Assembly (NCBI GenBank): GCA_963774455.1
Contig: CAVZFD010000004.1
Location: 434,001 to 498,000, forward strand
Origin: DATFVA01 sp963774455
GTDB taxonomy: Bacteria; Bacteroidota; Ignavibacteria; Ignavibacteriales; Ignavibacteriaceae
DNA length: 64,000 bases
Direction of reading: 5' to 3'
The translations under genes and the position numbers were made by a program. Below, one piece after another: positions 54,343 to 63,991 of this stretch. The notes beneath the pieces were generated by a model, which saw only the letters and a list, made by a program, of their open reading frames with translations, was not told the origin of the DNA and made no database searches. Position 1 is the first letter of the stretch, and each line of letters begins with the position of its first letter.

Positions 54343-54759
54343 TTACATTTGCTTTGAAGATGAGGATCTGGTAACCTTCGTATTGAAACTGCTGTCAGAT
54401 AAATGTATCTCGACCTTCGAGTGATCAAATACATCATCCGATAGCTGCATAGCAAGTATCTCCGCATAATTCTGGTATTGATCACTTTTGATCATCTCGG
54501 GCGGAACGCTAAGGCTTATTTCATAAGTGCTGTCGGTTTTGGTAAGTCTGGCCTTATGAACCTCATCATTGAAAATAGCGCACTGGTTTATATACTTGCC
54601 GAGACTTTCAACTTTATCACTGGAAACAGTCTGATCATAATAAAGCTCCCCGTTATCGAGCTGTTTTTTTTCATATTTGTCACTGCTGCAGCCGTATAAA
54701 AAAAGAAGTGAACATAAAACCGTAACTGAGATAGAGAAATATAACTTATAATTTTTCAT
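54343..54759 (-). CDS. Lipoprotein of unknown function
   Basis: A 138-residue predicted lipoprotein: the hydrophobic N-terminus ends in LFLYGCSSDK, with Cys at about 24. The rest is mixed alpha/beta (SVPPEMIKSDQYQNYAEILAMQLSDDVF). I do not recognise a family. It lies upstream of the YCF48 gene on the same strand, with the palindrome at 54289-54334 in between. Confidence 0.7.
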   Translation of the reverse strand: MKNYKLYFSISVTVLCSLLFLYGCSSDKYEKKQLDNGELYYDQTVSSDKVESLGKYINQCAIFNDEVHKARLTKTDSTYEISLSVPPEMIKSDQYQNYAEILAMQLSDDVFDHSKVEIHLSDSSFNTKVTRSSSSKQM

Positions 54760-55047
54760 TGCCTCCCTCTCAACGTTATTGATGGTAATAAAACGTAGTA
54801 AAAGAATATAGTAGAGTCAATCAATTTTGCATGAAACTTATATAATGCCCCGATCTGTGATTGTGATTTCACACTCATGATCCGGATTTAAGCTCATTTC
54901 GGCCATATGCAAAAAAAACCAAAGAATTCGTAAAAAAACTTGTTACTAACAAGGTTCTTTTTGTATAATACGAACAGCAGATTTTAAATGCTCTTAGAGG
55001 AGAAAAATCATATCTTAATAACACCCTAAAAGACAACAGGAGGACAG

Positions 55048-56550
55048 ATGTTCAAAGGACATCCAAAAGGACTTTATGTACTCTTTTTTACGGAAATGTG
55101 GGAGCGGTTCGGTTTCTACACAATGCTTGCGATCTTTGTTTATTACCTGAGCGAGAATTTCGGCTGGGATGCTGCTACCGTAACAAATGTATACGGGATC
55201 TTTATAGCTTTTGTGTATTTCACACCCATACTTGGGGGCTGGATTGCGGATAACGTACTGGGTTACGGGAAGACTATAATTATCGGGGCAATAACAATGT
55301 GTGTAGGGTACGGACTAATGGCTGTTCCCACCACGACACCCTTTTTGCTTTACATTGCGCTGGCTGTTGTTTGTGTAGGCAACGGAATGTTTAAAGCGAA
55401 CATTTCTGTTCTTGTAGGAAACCTCTATGCTCATTCATCCGGATCATTAAAGGATGCAGGCTACAATATCTTCTATATGGGCATAAATATCGGGGCGTTC
55501 TATGCCCCATTTGCCGCTACGGGAGTAAGACAGTTCTTTATGGAGAATTTCGGTTCAACACTGGCACATGGATATAATGCTGTTTTTGCGGTGGCATCTG
55601 CCGGGATGCTTGTCTCGCTGCTTATCTTCATCCTGTTCAGAAAATACTATGCTGATGCCGACTACCAGTCCAAAGTTAAACCAAATACCGAAAGGGATGT
55701 TACCTTAACCAAAGCACAGGAAAAAGAAAGGGTTGTTGCTCTCCTTACAATCTTTGCAATCGTAATTTTCTTCTGGATGGCTTTTCATCAGAACGGAGCC
55801 GCCCTCTCCCTGTTCGCAAGGGACTATACTTTCAGTGCGGTTCATAAATTCACATATATTCTTTTTGATGTTATCGGTCTGCATGCCGTTCTTGCCGTAA
55901 TACTAGGTGCGGCGGTTGCGCTGAACAGGAAAACTTCAGCTAAAACCAAGGGTATCGGAAGTTTCTTCGTACTGGCGGGTCTGCTTGTAATAATTTATAA
56001 ACTGAACACCCTCCCGGATACTAATTCAATCGCTCCCGAGCAGTTTCAATCATTCAACCCGATGTTTATTGTTCTGCTTACCCCTGTAATAGTAGGCTAC
56101 TTTGCCTGGCTTAACAGAAAAGGAAAAGAACCTTCATCGCCGGCAAAGATCGGTATAGGGATGCTGATAACGGCAGCGGCTTATATGATTATGGTTTTCG
56201 CGTCAACCGGGCTTCCTCCCGTATATTCTCTAAGCGGAGGTACATCTGCCGTAACCGTTTCACCATTCTGGCTTATAGGTACATACTTTACGCTTACCCT
56301 GGCGGAGCTGCACTTAAGTCCTATGGGTTTATCATTCGTCTCGAAAGTAGCTCCTCCTAAAATGAAAGGACTGCTGATGGGAGGATGGTTCGGCGCCACG
56401 GCGGTAGGTAATTATTTATCAGGATTTGTAGGCCGGTTCTACCAGAACTGGGAACTCTGGCAGTTCTTCCTGCTGCTGGTAGTTACGTCTCTAATCGCGG
56501 CTGGACTCGTAGTAATTTTTCTGAAAAGGCTGAAAACCGCCACACAGTAG
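55048..56550 (+). CDS. POT/PTR-family proton-dependent peptide transporter
   Basis: A 500-residue MFS transporter of the PTR2/POT family, with about 14 membrane helices. The family signatures are MFKGHPKGLYVLFFTEMWERFGFYTMLAIFVYYL (with E-x-x-E-R-F/x-F/Y) and YNIFYMGINIGAFYAPFAATGVRQ. Late segments AELHLSPMGLSFVSKVAPPKMKGLLMGGWF also fit. It imports di- and tripeptides with protons. GGAGGAC precedes the ATG. A possible promoter lies about 75-110 bases upstream. With the OPT transporter it is the second peptide importer in the window. A REP-like element follows its stop. Confidence 0.95.
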   Translation: MFKGHPKGLYVLFFTEMWERFGFYTMLAIFVYYLSENFGWDAATVTNVYGIFIAFVYFTPILGGWIADNVLGYGKTIIIGAITMCVGYGLMAVPTTTPFLLYIALAVVCVGNGMFKANISVLVGNLYAHSSGSLKDAGYNIFYMGINIGAFYAPFAATGVRQFFMENFGSTLAHGYNAVFAVASAGMLVSLLIFILFRKYYADADYQSKVKPNTERDVTLTKAQEKERVVALLTIFAIVIFFWMAFHQNGAALSLFARDYTFSAVHKFTYILFDVIGLHAVLAVILGAAVALNRKTSAKTKGIGSFFVLAGLLVIIYKLNTLPDTNSIAPEQFQSFNPMFIVLLTPVIVGYFAWLNRKGKEPSSPAKIGIGMLITAAAYMIMVFASTGLPPVYSLSGGTSAVTVSPFWLIGTYFTLTLAELHLSPMGLSFVSKVAPPKMKGLLMGGWFGATAVGNYLSGFVGRFYQNWELWQFFLLLVVTSLIAAGLVVIFLKRLKTATQ

Positions 56551-56554
56551 GTAG

Positions 56555-56652
56555 TTGTCATGCTGAACTTCATCCTGAACTTGTTTCAGGATTGTTTCAG
56601 CATCTGAGATTAATTTCGAGACCCTGAAATGAATTCAGGGTGACGCGTCGCA
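56555..56652. repeat. Composite REP-like element with nested palindromes
   Basis: TTGTCATGCTGAAC...TTTCAGCATCT encloses ATCCTGAAC-TTG-TTTCAGGAT in its loop, then GACCCTGAAATGAATTCAGGGT and GACGCGTCGC. The order and spacing match the end of the array at 44520-44755. It begins four bases after the POT stop, so it probably forms the 3' end of that mRNA. Confidence 0.85.
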
Positions 56653-56658
56653 TCAATG

Positions 56659-57018
56659 TTATATTTTCTCTGGATCGGGGATGGTCATTTCATTCTGAAC
56701 GTTGCCGGTGTTAAGCGTGCCGGCGGGCTCGAATAGCATCAGGTGAACCTCTTCTTCGGCAGCGGGTTTATGCTCAACGCCCCGGGGTACGATGAAGAAT
56801 TCTCCTTCGTTCAATTGAACGGTTTTGTCTTTAAGGTGAATTTTAAGCTTTCCTTTAACTACCATAAACAATTCATCCTCATTTTCATGATGATGCCAGA
56901 CAAAGGAACCCTTAAGTTTAGCTATTTTAACATGCTGACCGTTCAGTTCACCGACAATTTTAGGCTGCCAGTATTCTGTAACCGATGCAAGCTTTTCTTC
57001 AAGGCTCACTTTATTCAT
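56659..57018 (-). CDS. Small cupin-domain protein
   Basis: A 119-residue single-domain cupin. Motif 1 (FVWHHHENEDELFMVVKGKLKIHL, ~35-58) has the HxH-x(n)-E metal set, and motif 2 (EFFIVPRGVEHKPAA, ~73-87) has the second His. It may bind Fe, Mn or Zn, or be a small-molecule sensor; the substrate is unknown. Its ATG overlaps the stop of the upstream DinB-like gene (TAATG), so the two are translationally coupled. It is the last gene of a three-gene operon (GNAT, DinB-like, cupin). Confidence 0.88.
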   Translation of the reverse strand: MNKVSLEEKLASVTEYWQPKIVGELNGQHVKIAKLKGSFVWHHHENEDELFMVVKGKLKIHLKDKTVQLNEGEFFIVPRGVEHKPAAEEEVHLMLFEPAGTLNTGNVQNEMTIPDPEKI

Positions 57019-57470
57019 TATTTAGTTCCTTCGATTAATCGTCGGTGGTAATTTATTTGTCCCAGGTGGTAATCGAAATGGTTAGTGATATGAATAAGCG
57101 CGAAACCATATTCCCTTATCTTCCCGCCGATCTTATCAGGAAAAGGAATATTCATATCAGTATCCTCCAGTTTCGGGAGAGATTTTTTAACCACTTCAAC
57201 CAGGGCGTTGATACGGTCATTCAATTCTTTTACGGGAACATTTTTGTCGGAAAATTCTGCCTGGCGGTCCCTTTGATAACCGGTGTCGCCTATGAGATGC
57301 CCCACAAAGTGACTAACATTTCCCAGCAGATGGAGGCATAAATTCCCCGCGGAATTGGCTATCTCCCCCTTCACAATCCACAAGTTACCTTCATCTTTGT
57401 AAAGGTTTACTTCGGTTTTCAATTTATTAAGCTCAGTTTCAAAAATTTCCATCATCCATCGTGAGAACAT
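57018..57470 (-). CDS. DinB/DUF1572-like protein
   Basis: 150 residues from the ATG at 57470 (MFSRWMMEIFETEL), preceded by AAAGGAG; the longer frame overlaps the GNAT gene and is rejected. Helical bundle with NLCLHLLGNVSHFVGHLIGDTGYQRDR (~45-70) and ALIHITNHFDYHLGQINYHRRL near the end, where the histidines of the DinB-type metal site lie. Function unknown; many act as thiol-dependent enzymes. It lies 11 bases after the GNAT gene and overlaps the cupin start. Confidence 0.85.
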   Translation of the reverse strand: MFSRWMMEIFETELNKLKTEVNLYKDEGNLWIVKGEIANSAGNLCLHLLGNVSHFVGHLIGDTGYQRDRQAEFSDKNVPVKELNDRINALVEVVKKSLPKLEDTDMNIPFPDKIGGKIREYGFALIHITNHFDYHLGQINYHRRLIEGTK

Positions 57471-57481
57471 ATCATGCTCCT

Positions 57482-58009
57482 TTATTTTGTAATTGCATAG
57501 AGACGCACATCGATAAGATTTCCATCCTTCAGGTAATATTTTTTCAAAGTTCCCTCGTACTCGAAGCCGCACTTTTCGAGCACGCGGCAGGAACTTAAAT
57601 TATGTTGAAACACGGTGGCCTCAATCCTTTTCAGATGAAGTGAATCAAAACCATACAGGCAGAAACTCTTTACAACCCGGCTCATAATTCCCTTATTCCA
57701 GTAATTTCGTCCGAGCCAGTAACCGAGTTCATCCTTATGGGAGGTAACACCATATTTCATATGGAAGCTGATGCCGCCGATCAGCTGTTTATCTTTAGTT
57801 CTTATTGCAAAATTAAGATCCAGACCGGACTTCTTTCTATGTTCATTTACGAACGTGATCCACCAGTCGGCATCCTTGGGAGTATAGGGGAAAGGGAGGC
57901 GAAGCGTGTTGTTGTAGATTTCCCTGTCGGAAAGGAACCGGATAAGGCTGTCCTTATCCCTCTTCGAAGGCTCGTCGAGATATATATTATCATCAACGTA
58001 TATTTTCAT
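57482..58009 (-). CDS. GNAT N-acetyltransferase, RimJ/RimL type
   Basis: A 175-residue acetyltransferase. Features: LDEPSKRDKDSLIRFLSDREIYNNTLRLPFPY at the N-terminus, GYWLGRNYWNKGIMSRVVKSFCLYGFDSLHLKRIEATV as the acetyl-CoA core, and NLSSCRVLEKCGFEYEGTLKKYYLKDG near the end. This combination is the RimJ/RimL ribosomal-protein or antibiotic acetyltransferase group; the substrate is unknown. It is the first gene of the GNAT-DinB-cupin operon. Confidence 0.92.
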   Translation of the reverse strand: MKIYVDDNIYLDEPSKRDKDSLIRFLSDREIYNNTLRLPFPYTPKDADWWITFVNEHRKKSGLDLNFAIRTKDKQLIGGISFHMKYGVTSHKDELGYWLGRNYWNKGIMSRVVKSFCLYGFDSLHLKRIEATVFQHNLSSCRVLEKCGFEYEGTLKKYYLKDGNLIDVRLYAITK

Positions 58010-58125
58010 AGTTCTGCAGCAAATCCTGTTAAAGATTTCAAGTTAATTTACCAGGAGGAGGATCAAAATTCTCATTAAAAAACCCGAAAGGGAGCTCATC
58101 ACCGTGCTTCGCAAATCTTTTCAAG

Positions 58126-58545
58126 TTAATTCAGGTAGTCAATTTTCTTAATCTGCGTATCATAGATCTTCCACCCGCCCTTTGTTTTATGGAGAGTATG
58201 AACGCCCTCAATCCTGTTATCCCTGAAAGTAGGGCCTTTTATCTTTTTAGTTATCTGAACAAACTGAACCATTGCCTCATCGTCCTTCAGCTCAATCACC
58301 TTCAGATCCTTCACCTGGTAATTAAGGTCATACGTGCTGAAAATTGTACTCATCATATCATCAAGGTGGTCGTAGTTCTTATTGTCTTCATCCATAGTGT
58401 TTTTGTAAGCAGTTACGTCCTCATTATTTCCTGCTTCCGTATTCTTCATAATTACATCTTTAACAGCCTGTTCCTCGCTATTTTTGTCGGAGCTGCAGCC
58501 ATTAACAATCAGCAATGATATAATCAGAAAGTACACATATTTCAT
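58126..58545 (-). CDS. Lipoprotein with NTF2/SnoaL-like layout
   Basis: A 139-residue lipoprotein: the N-terminus ends in LLIVNGCSSDKN (Cys at about 17). The rest, with AVKDVIMKNTEAGNNEDVTAYKNTMDEDN, a middle helix and antiparallel strands finishing in HTLHKTKGGWKIYDTQIKKIDYL, fits an NTF2-like cone fold. No catalytic residues are evident, so it may bind a ligand in the periplasm. A ribosome site is visible (AAGGAG just before the ATG). Confidence 0.75.
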   Translation of the reverse strand: MKYVYFLIISLLIVNGCSSDKNSEEQAVKDVIMKNTEAGNNEDVTAYKNTMDEDNKNYDHLDDMMSTIFSTYDLNYQVKDLKVIELKDDEAMVQFVQITKKIKGPTFRDNRIEGVHTLHKTKGGWKIYDTQIKKIDYLN

Positions 58546-58603
58546 TTCAATTCTCCTTACCTGGGATATATAAATATACTTTTGAGAATCAATTTAACAC
58601 AAA

Positions 58604-58643
58604 TAAAAAAAGCCGCAAAGTCCAAAATACTTTACGGCTTTTT
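58604..58643. terminator. Bidirectional hairpin terminator
   Basis: AAAAAGCCG-AAAGT and ACTTT-CGGCTTTTT (with one internal mismatch) pair across a seven-base loop, with T-runs on both strands. It lies upstream of the 58126-58545 gene and would end any minus-strand transcript coming from 58650 onwards. Confidence 0.7.
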
Positions 58644-59196
58644 CATGATTCCATTAACGAACCAGCATACCATCTCAACATGTTCATACAAATCTTCAGT
58701 CAGCGCATACAACCAGGAACCATAAAACCTTGTCTTCCTTATTCAGAAGATCCGAGTAATACAATAAGGTTAATCAGGGGACAATACTATGCCCGCTGTC
58801 AACAGGCTTACGGAACTTAGACGCTGTAAGGAACCGAAAAGTTTAAAAAGAAGTGCCGCTTATTCAGCGGCTTTGGAAAGGTCAATGATTCTGTGATTTA
58901 GCTATCAAATAAGGTATCTCAATACATTCACTCATATCATCATCATTTTACCATCTCAGCCAGAATCATCTCATATTTTTTTATCTGCGCTGTAGAGTGC
59001 AATCGCTATGCCACCCCATTTTTCATAGAAAAGCAGCGAACCGGACATAAAACGTGATGCAAAGTGACAGGTAACCGTAGCCCTTTCGGAGGGTGCGAAT
59101 ATTTTTCCATCCCCGCATCGCACCTACAATTTTTTGCTGAACATAACTGTCTTAAAGATTGAACATAAGTGAAGTGATACAAAACAATAATAAAAC
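58644..59196. other. Gene-poor stretch of about 550 bases
   Basis: No convincing gene. A minus-strand frame ending at the TAA near 58635 reads protein-like for about 35 residues (YGSWLYALTEDLYEHVEMVC) but has no good start and a stop just upstream, so it may be a gene remnant. A stem, GCCGCT/AGCGGC (58856-58872), followed by a T-run on the minus strand is a possible terminator for the long lamin-tail gene. Confidence 0.45.
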
Positions 59197-62100
59197 CTAA
59201 AGCCTTCTTGCGGAAACTACGACAGTCTTCAGATTTTCAACTACTCCCGTTTGCTCATTTAAGGCTTCGAGGAAGATAATATAAATTCCCATTCTTAATT
59301 GGATACCGCTATCCTCCAAGCCGTCAAAAATAACTGATCCCTGTGAGGCAGAAGGCATGTTATTTTCAAGTGTACGAACGAGTCTTCCCCGGTTATCGAA
59401 TATTTTTATCCTTATCTGGGAGACAGCCTGTGAAAGAGTGTAATTTATAATGCAGAAATCTTCATACCCGTCATTATCCGGTGAGAAAGGATTTGGGGAA
59501 ACGGAAATACCTGACTGTCTGTTTTTGTTTTCAGTGAAAATACTGTTCTGCTTTCCGGGAGTTGCCCCCAGGTAATCAACAGAAGTACTCCAGTTCTGAG
59601 GATAGTTTCCGTCGAGTCCGGGATTAATCCTCTCAAGCGATTTATTCTTTGTAATGTTGATATTGCGGTTATGCCAGCGAGAAGAGTATATGAGAGAATC
59701 TATAATATTTCCCCTTACGTCTTTCAGGAGAACAAGCTCACCCTCATTTGACAATCCAAGATCCCCGATTCGCGCCAGGTTAAAGTTATTGGATTCGTCC
59801 GGAGAAAAAATAGAAAAAATAACCGAATCTGCTGCAAGAAGGTAGTATCCTGCTGGATGAAGCTTGAAGTATGATTCTGAAAGTCTGAATATTTTACCAC
59901 CGGATTCTTCTAAGGTCCACCCGCCTATGTTGATTGTATCGCTGCTCTTATTATAAAACTCAATGAACTCACAGTTGTCGATTCGGGGATCATACATTAT
60001 CTCATTTATTACTACCGAATTCTTTTCTCCCTGCGGAATAAGGGATAAGGAATTTTCTTTTGCGGGAGTACTTTTATCAGGACTGACAGAAGATGCCCAT
60101 TTCCCTGCACCTCCTGTAGTATCCATTACATCTATTCTCTCGAGCGAGCGGCCGTTTTTCCCACCATAGGAGGACTGATAATGAATACTGTCAACTATTC
60201 CTCCCCTGAAGTCATACAGGATTACATAATCCTCCGAATTGCCGAGCGTACCGAAGTTCGTGATGAAGACATCCGTAATTCCAGGATGGTATGAACTGAA
60301 TGAAGTATCTTTTGTGATAACTGCAAATTGACCGGGCTGCAGATAATAATCACGATCGGTTATTAAGCTTGCGAAAGAAGCTTCTGGCATATCTCCAGCC
60401 GACCAGTTTTTAAGATTTATACTCTCAGGTGAAATATTTACTATCTCAAACCACTCAGGCTCTCCTTCATCAGGATCATACATAATCTCATTTATCACGG
60501 CACTGCGACTGGCATAGCCGGGACCTACAATCCTTTCCCTGTAATTATTTAATGTATCCTCATCACCGGGAAATACCACCCTCACGGCTGTCATTATCTC
60601 CTTTGATAAGTTATCGAAGGAGGTCCCGGAAGTAACAAAAAGAGAGTCACCCGCAAAAAGCGAAATAGCTGATTGTGTGGAGAGGAGTAAGTCGGCCGTA
60701 CTATTAGAATCGCTATCGATATAAAATTCCACGCTGATTCCGGCAGCATTTAAACTTCCCGTATTTTTTATCATCGATGTAATGACCACATTATCTCCTT
60801 CTACCGGAAATTCAGGTTCAGAAGAAATCATCGCTATTGTAATATCCCGGCTCTTCGGCGTAATGCTGTTCACCCTACCCGGTGTTCCCAGTTCAATATC
60901 TTCAGACGATCCCCAGTTAGAGGGAAGATTCGTTGAAGCTGCAACTGAAATTCTTTCAAGTGAATGTCCCTGTCTTCCTCCCGAGGCGCTGTTGAAGAAC
61001 AGCGAGTCCATTGTCTGTCCCCTCTGATCTTTTAGGACAAAACCATCTGCATCATTGTTAAGTACAGGAAGACTTAACACGGCCAGCGTGGACGGTATTA
61101 GCCGATGATACTCAAGTATAGAAGAATCTTTTGCAAGTACGATATAACTCCGGGGAAGAATGACCAGGTCTGAATCTATCGTGGTCTGAGTAGGAGTTGA
61201 TATTACATCACTAATTGTCCAGTCCCTAAAATTAATTGAATCTGCCGATTTATTGTAAAGCTCCACCCATTCCGGTTCACCTCCCTCAGGTGAATACATG
61301 ACTTCATTCACGACGAGTGTAGCATTAGGATAACCGGGATAAATTTTAATAGTCACATAATTATTGCTTGTATCCATATCGCCGGGGAGTACGGCTTCGG
61401 CATAAAATATACGAGCTGCGGAGAGATTGTTTGCAGCAAATCCCGGCTCAACAATGGCTGAGTCGCCGGACACTAGTAATAACCCATCGACTGAAGCCAG
61501 CAGAATATCGGGCAGAGAATCAAGATCAGTATCTTCATATAATTTGAGGGAATAGGATGCAGTTGATTTTCCCGGATTTTTTATTTCTATTTTTAAGGAT
61601 ACATTATCTCCCAAAACAGGGTAGGGCGGTGAAGAAATTATTCCGGCAACGCAGATATCCTTTTCTTTCGGGGTTACGGAGTTTATATATCCCGGAGTCG
61701 CTCTGTACCTGCTGATTGAAGACTTCCAGCTTGCCGGCTCAGATGAGGAACTGTCGGCATTAATCCTTTCAAGGGATATCCCATCGCTGCCTCCCCAGTC
61801 AGAACTATATTCAAGTGAATCAATCACGCGGTCCAGGGAATCGAGAAGTATTATTTTGTCACCTGAATTATTTAGGGCGGGGAACGATTTTATTATAAGA
61901 GGAGCACTGATATTAAAGTAATTCCTGATTGTACTATCTTCTGCGAGCACGACAAAATCCCCCGGCAGTATCATCAAATTAGTAGAACAAATCATGATCG
62001 TATCCCTGGAATCCGCCAGCCGATGGTTTATGAGATCGACAGGTATGCTGCTCCTATTCAGGATCTCAATCCATTCAGGCTGAGGACTCTCGGGATCGTA

Positions 62101-63849
62101 CATAAATTCATTTAACACAAGATCGTCCCTGAATTCATAAACCTCCATTCCCAAAAATGCTGCAAATGCCTTATTGTTAGTTGTATCATCATCGGGAGAA
62201 ACATTTACCTCAGCAATAAAATAATTCTGACCCTCCACAAAGTTCATCGTATACAACGTGAATAACGAGGTATCGCCGGAAAACAAAGGTCCCGAATTAA
62301 TTGATGTTATAAATTCAGACGATTGTGCGATAGAATCCAGGTTCCTGTCATCGTAAAGGTTGAGAGAAAAAGATGAAGAGGTATTCAAACCTCCATTCTT
62401 TATTGTTATAACAAATTCTGCAGGTTCTCCGATGATTGCAAAGTCGGCTGATTCAAAGGCTGATATTTTAAGGTCGTTTTCCTTTGGTGTAACTGAGTTA
62501 ATTTGTCCCGGTGTAGCTTTGAAATTACCTTCACTTGTCAGCCAATTGTCCTCATAACCACTATTTTCATTCACAGAAATTCTTTCAAGCGATCGACCAT
62601 TATCTCCTCCCCAGTCAGGTGAATAAACAAGGCTGTCGATTAAAATACCGAGTGAATCCTTAATCACAACAGCATCTCCGGTGTTATTTAAGGGAGGAAG
62701 ACTGAACTTAATTATTGATGAAGGAACATTATAAAAGTTGAGCAGGGATGAATCCTGCGTAAGGACAATAAAACCCCCGGGGGAAATAAAAATATCATCA
62801 TAGGTTATAACCCTTGCTGTTGAATAATCACAAAATACCCAACCGTTCAGGTTTACTTCCTCTGAGGAGCGATTGAAAATCTCTACCCATTCAGGTTCAC
62901 CTGAAGAGGGTGCATACATCATCTCGTTGATTACAATATCATTATAGTGAGTACCCCGGGGATAAACAGTGAAAGTCTTCCAGGCAGTATTATCTAATGT
63001 ATCCTCATCCGGAGGAAAAACAACCTTTACTATGATATCATAATATCCCGGGGCAGATGAACTGATTTGTGTTTCGGCAATAAGAGAATCGCCCGGCTGC
63101 AGACTTAAATACTCCTGTGAGAAGATCTCTTCACCAGCCTGGGGAATTGAGTCGAGATTAGTGTCATTATATATTTTTACCCAAAAATTATCAGTCTGAT
63201 TTTCACCTGTATTTTTGATTTTGCTGCTAATGATAATATCATCACCTTCAACCGGAACAGCCGGTGATATAGTTATTGAATTAACCTCAAGGTCATACGC
63301 AACAGGAGTAACAGAATTTTGGAAACCAGGCGTTCCGTTGGGATAAATAGAATTAAGCCAGTTTGACTGAGAACTATCGGCTCCTTCCAGGATTTTCTCA
63401 TCCGAATGAGCCTGCAGATTATCCGCCGAATACGTATATACATCCAGCGTATCTTCATTTGGTGAAAGCAGGCATACGGGACGATCTGACGTATTGGCCA
63501 TTCCTGTTGATCCGAAATAATTATCCGTAATTTTCAGGATCAATGATCCGGGCGGTATAAGGTTATTATAGATACCTGTTTCGGGATCATAATCTGCTTC
63601 AAATATTACTGCATAAGATTGTGCTTGAAGGATCGTCCCCTGCCCAGTACCGGTGATGGAGTCAGGTGATGAATTATAATATTTTATACTAAGACCGTAA
63701 AGATCGATGCTGGTTAAACCGGAATTATAAATCTCAATGAATTCATTGTTACCCGAAACAGGGTAAAACATTATTTCATTAAGTTTCACGCTGGTCTGTG
63801 CAAAACAAACAGCTGTGTAGGTCAGAAAAAAGAAGAATGCCCTTGCCAT
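59197..63849 (-). CDS. Large secreted lamin-tail/CARDB repeat protein
   Basis: A 1550-residue exported protein with signal peptide ~1-17. Six lamin-tail domains (LTD) each begin with a V/I/L-NE-I/V/F-MYxP-type motif (VKLNEIMFYPVSGNNEF, VINEMMYAPSSGEPEWVEIF, VLNEFMYDPE, VVNEVMYSPE, VINEIMYDPDEG, VINEIMYDPRID) and end with LERI-type segments. Four CARDB-like Ig domains follow some of them, each starting VTP/ITPK-x-x-D and containing GD-N-V or GDDI. The C-terminal ~130 residues (SPNPFSPDNDGYEDFCIINY, LRMGIYIIFLEAL) are a FlgD-Ig/CHU_C-like end rather than the sorting domain of the other genes. It is probably a surface adhesin, or scaffold; no enzyme domain is visible. Confidence 0.85.
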   Translation of the reverse strand: MARAFFFFLTYTAVCFAQTSVKLNEIMFYPVSGNNEFIEIYNSGLTSIDLYGLSIKYYNSSPDSITGTGQGTILQAQSYAVIFEADYDPETGIYNNLIPPGSLILKITDNYFGSTGMANTSDRPVCLLSPNEDTLDVYTYSADNLQAHSDEKILEGADSSQSNWLNSIYPNGTPGFQNSVTPVAYDLEVNSITISPAVPVEGDDIIISSKIKNTGENQTDNFWVKIYNDTNLDSIPQAGEEIFSQEYLSLQPGDSLIAETQISSSAPGYYDIIVKVVFPPDEDTLDNTAWKTFTVYPRGTHYNDIVINEMMYAPSSGEPEWVEIFNRSSEEVNLNGWVFCDYSTARVITYDDIFISPGGFIVLTQDSSLLNFYNVPSSIIKFSLPPLNNTGDAVVIKDSLGILIDSLVYSPDWGGDNGRSLERISVNENSGYEDNWLTSEGNFKATPGQINSVTPKENDLKISAFESADFAIIGEPAEFVITIKNGGLNTSSSFSLNLYDDRNLDSIAQSSEFITSINSGPLFSGDTSLFTLYTMNFVEGQNYFIAEVNVSPDDDTTNNKAFAAFLGMEVYEFRDDLVLNEFMYDPESPQPEWIEILNRSSIPVDLINHRLADSRDTIMICSTNLMILPGDFVVLAEDSTIRNYFNISAPLIIKSFPALNNSGDKIILLDSLDRVIDSLEYSSDWGGSDGISLERINADSSSSEPASWKSSISRYRATPGYINSVTPKEKDICVAGIISSPPYPVLGDNVSLKIEIKNPGKSTASYSLKLYEDTDLDSLPDILLASVDGLLLVSGDSAIVEPGFAANNLSAARIFYAEAVLPGDMDTSNNYVTIKIYPGYPNATLVVNEVMYSPEGGEPEWVELYNKSADSINFRDWTISDVISTPTQTTIDSDLVILPRSYIVLAKDSSILEYHRLIPSTLAVLSLPVLNNDADGFVLKDQRGQTMDSLFFNSASGGRQGHSLERISVAASTNLPSNWGSSEDIELGTPGRVNSITPKSRDITIAMISSEPEFPVEGDNVVITSMIKNTGSLNAAGISVEFYIDSDSNSTADLLLSTQSAISLFAGDSLFVTSGTSFDNLSKEIMTAVRVVFPGDEDTLNNYRERIVGPGYASRSAVINEIMYDPDEGEPEWFEIVNISPESINLKNWSAGDMPEASFASLITDRDYYLQPGQFAVITKDTSFSSYHPGITDVFITNFGTLGNSEDYVILYDFRGGIVDSIHYQSSYGGKNGRSLERIDVMDTTGGAGKWASSVSPDKSTPAKENSLSLIPQGEKNSVVINEIMYDPRIDNCEFIEFYNKSSDTINIGGWTLEESGGKIFRLSESYFKLHPAGYYLLAADSVIFSIFSPDESNNFNLARIGDLGLSNEGELVLLKDVRGNIIDSLIYSSRWHNRNINITKNKSLERINPGLDGNYPQNWSTSVDYLGATPGKQNSIFTENKNRQSGISVSPNPFSPDNDGYEDFCIINYTLSQAVSQIRIKIFDNRGRLVRTLENNMPSASQGSVIFDGLEDSGIQLRMGIYIIFLEALNEQTGVVENLKTVVVSARRL

Positions 63850-63949
63850 CCCCGGGAGCCCTGTAAATTTTTATTTATGTTCCAAATATGATAAATTTGT
63901 ATGAAAATTAACAGCTTCTGGATCCCGCCAACCTGAAATTATCAAATTT

Positions 63950-63991
63950 TCTTCGGCCTCTGTTCGGCCACTCTTCGGCCTCTGTTCGGCC
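63950..63991. repeat. 22-base tandem repeat with TTCGGCC units
   Basis: TCTTCGGCCTCTGTTCGGCC occurs at 63950-63969 and again at 63972-63991, so TTCGGCC appears four times. It lies upstream of the lamin-tail gene and may continue past the window edge. Confidence 0.65.

Noticed and set aside
52104..54485. Longer start for the YCF48-repeat protein at 54485
   Set aside because: The extra 87 residues overlap the upstream lipoprotein gene and lack a signal peptide; the ATG at 54224 has a strong GGGGAGG site and a clear signal peptide.
54930..54975. Sigma70-like promoter (TTGTTA, 18 bases, TATAAT) upstream of the POT gene
   Set aside because: The match is fair, but the promoter rules of this lineage are uncertain and AT-rich DNA gives such matches by chance, so I did not list it as a feature.
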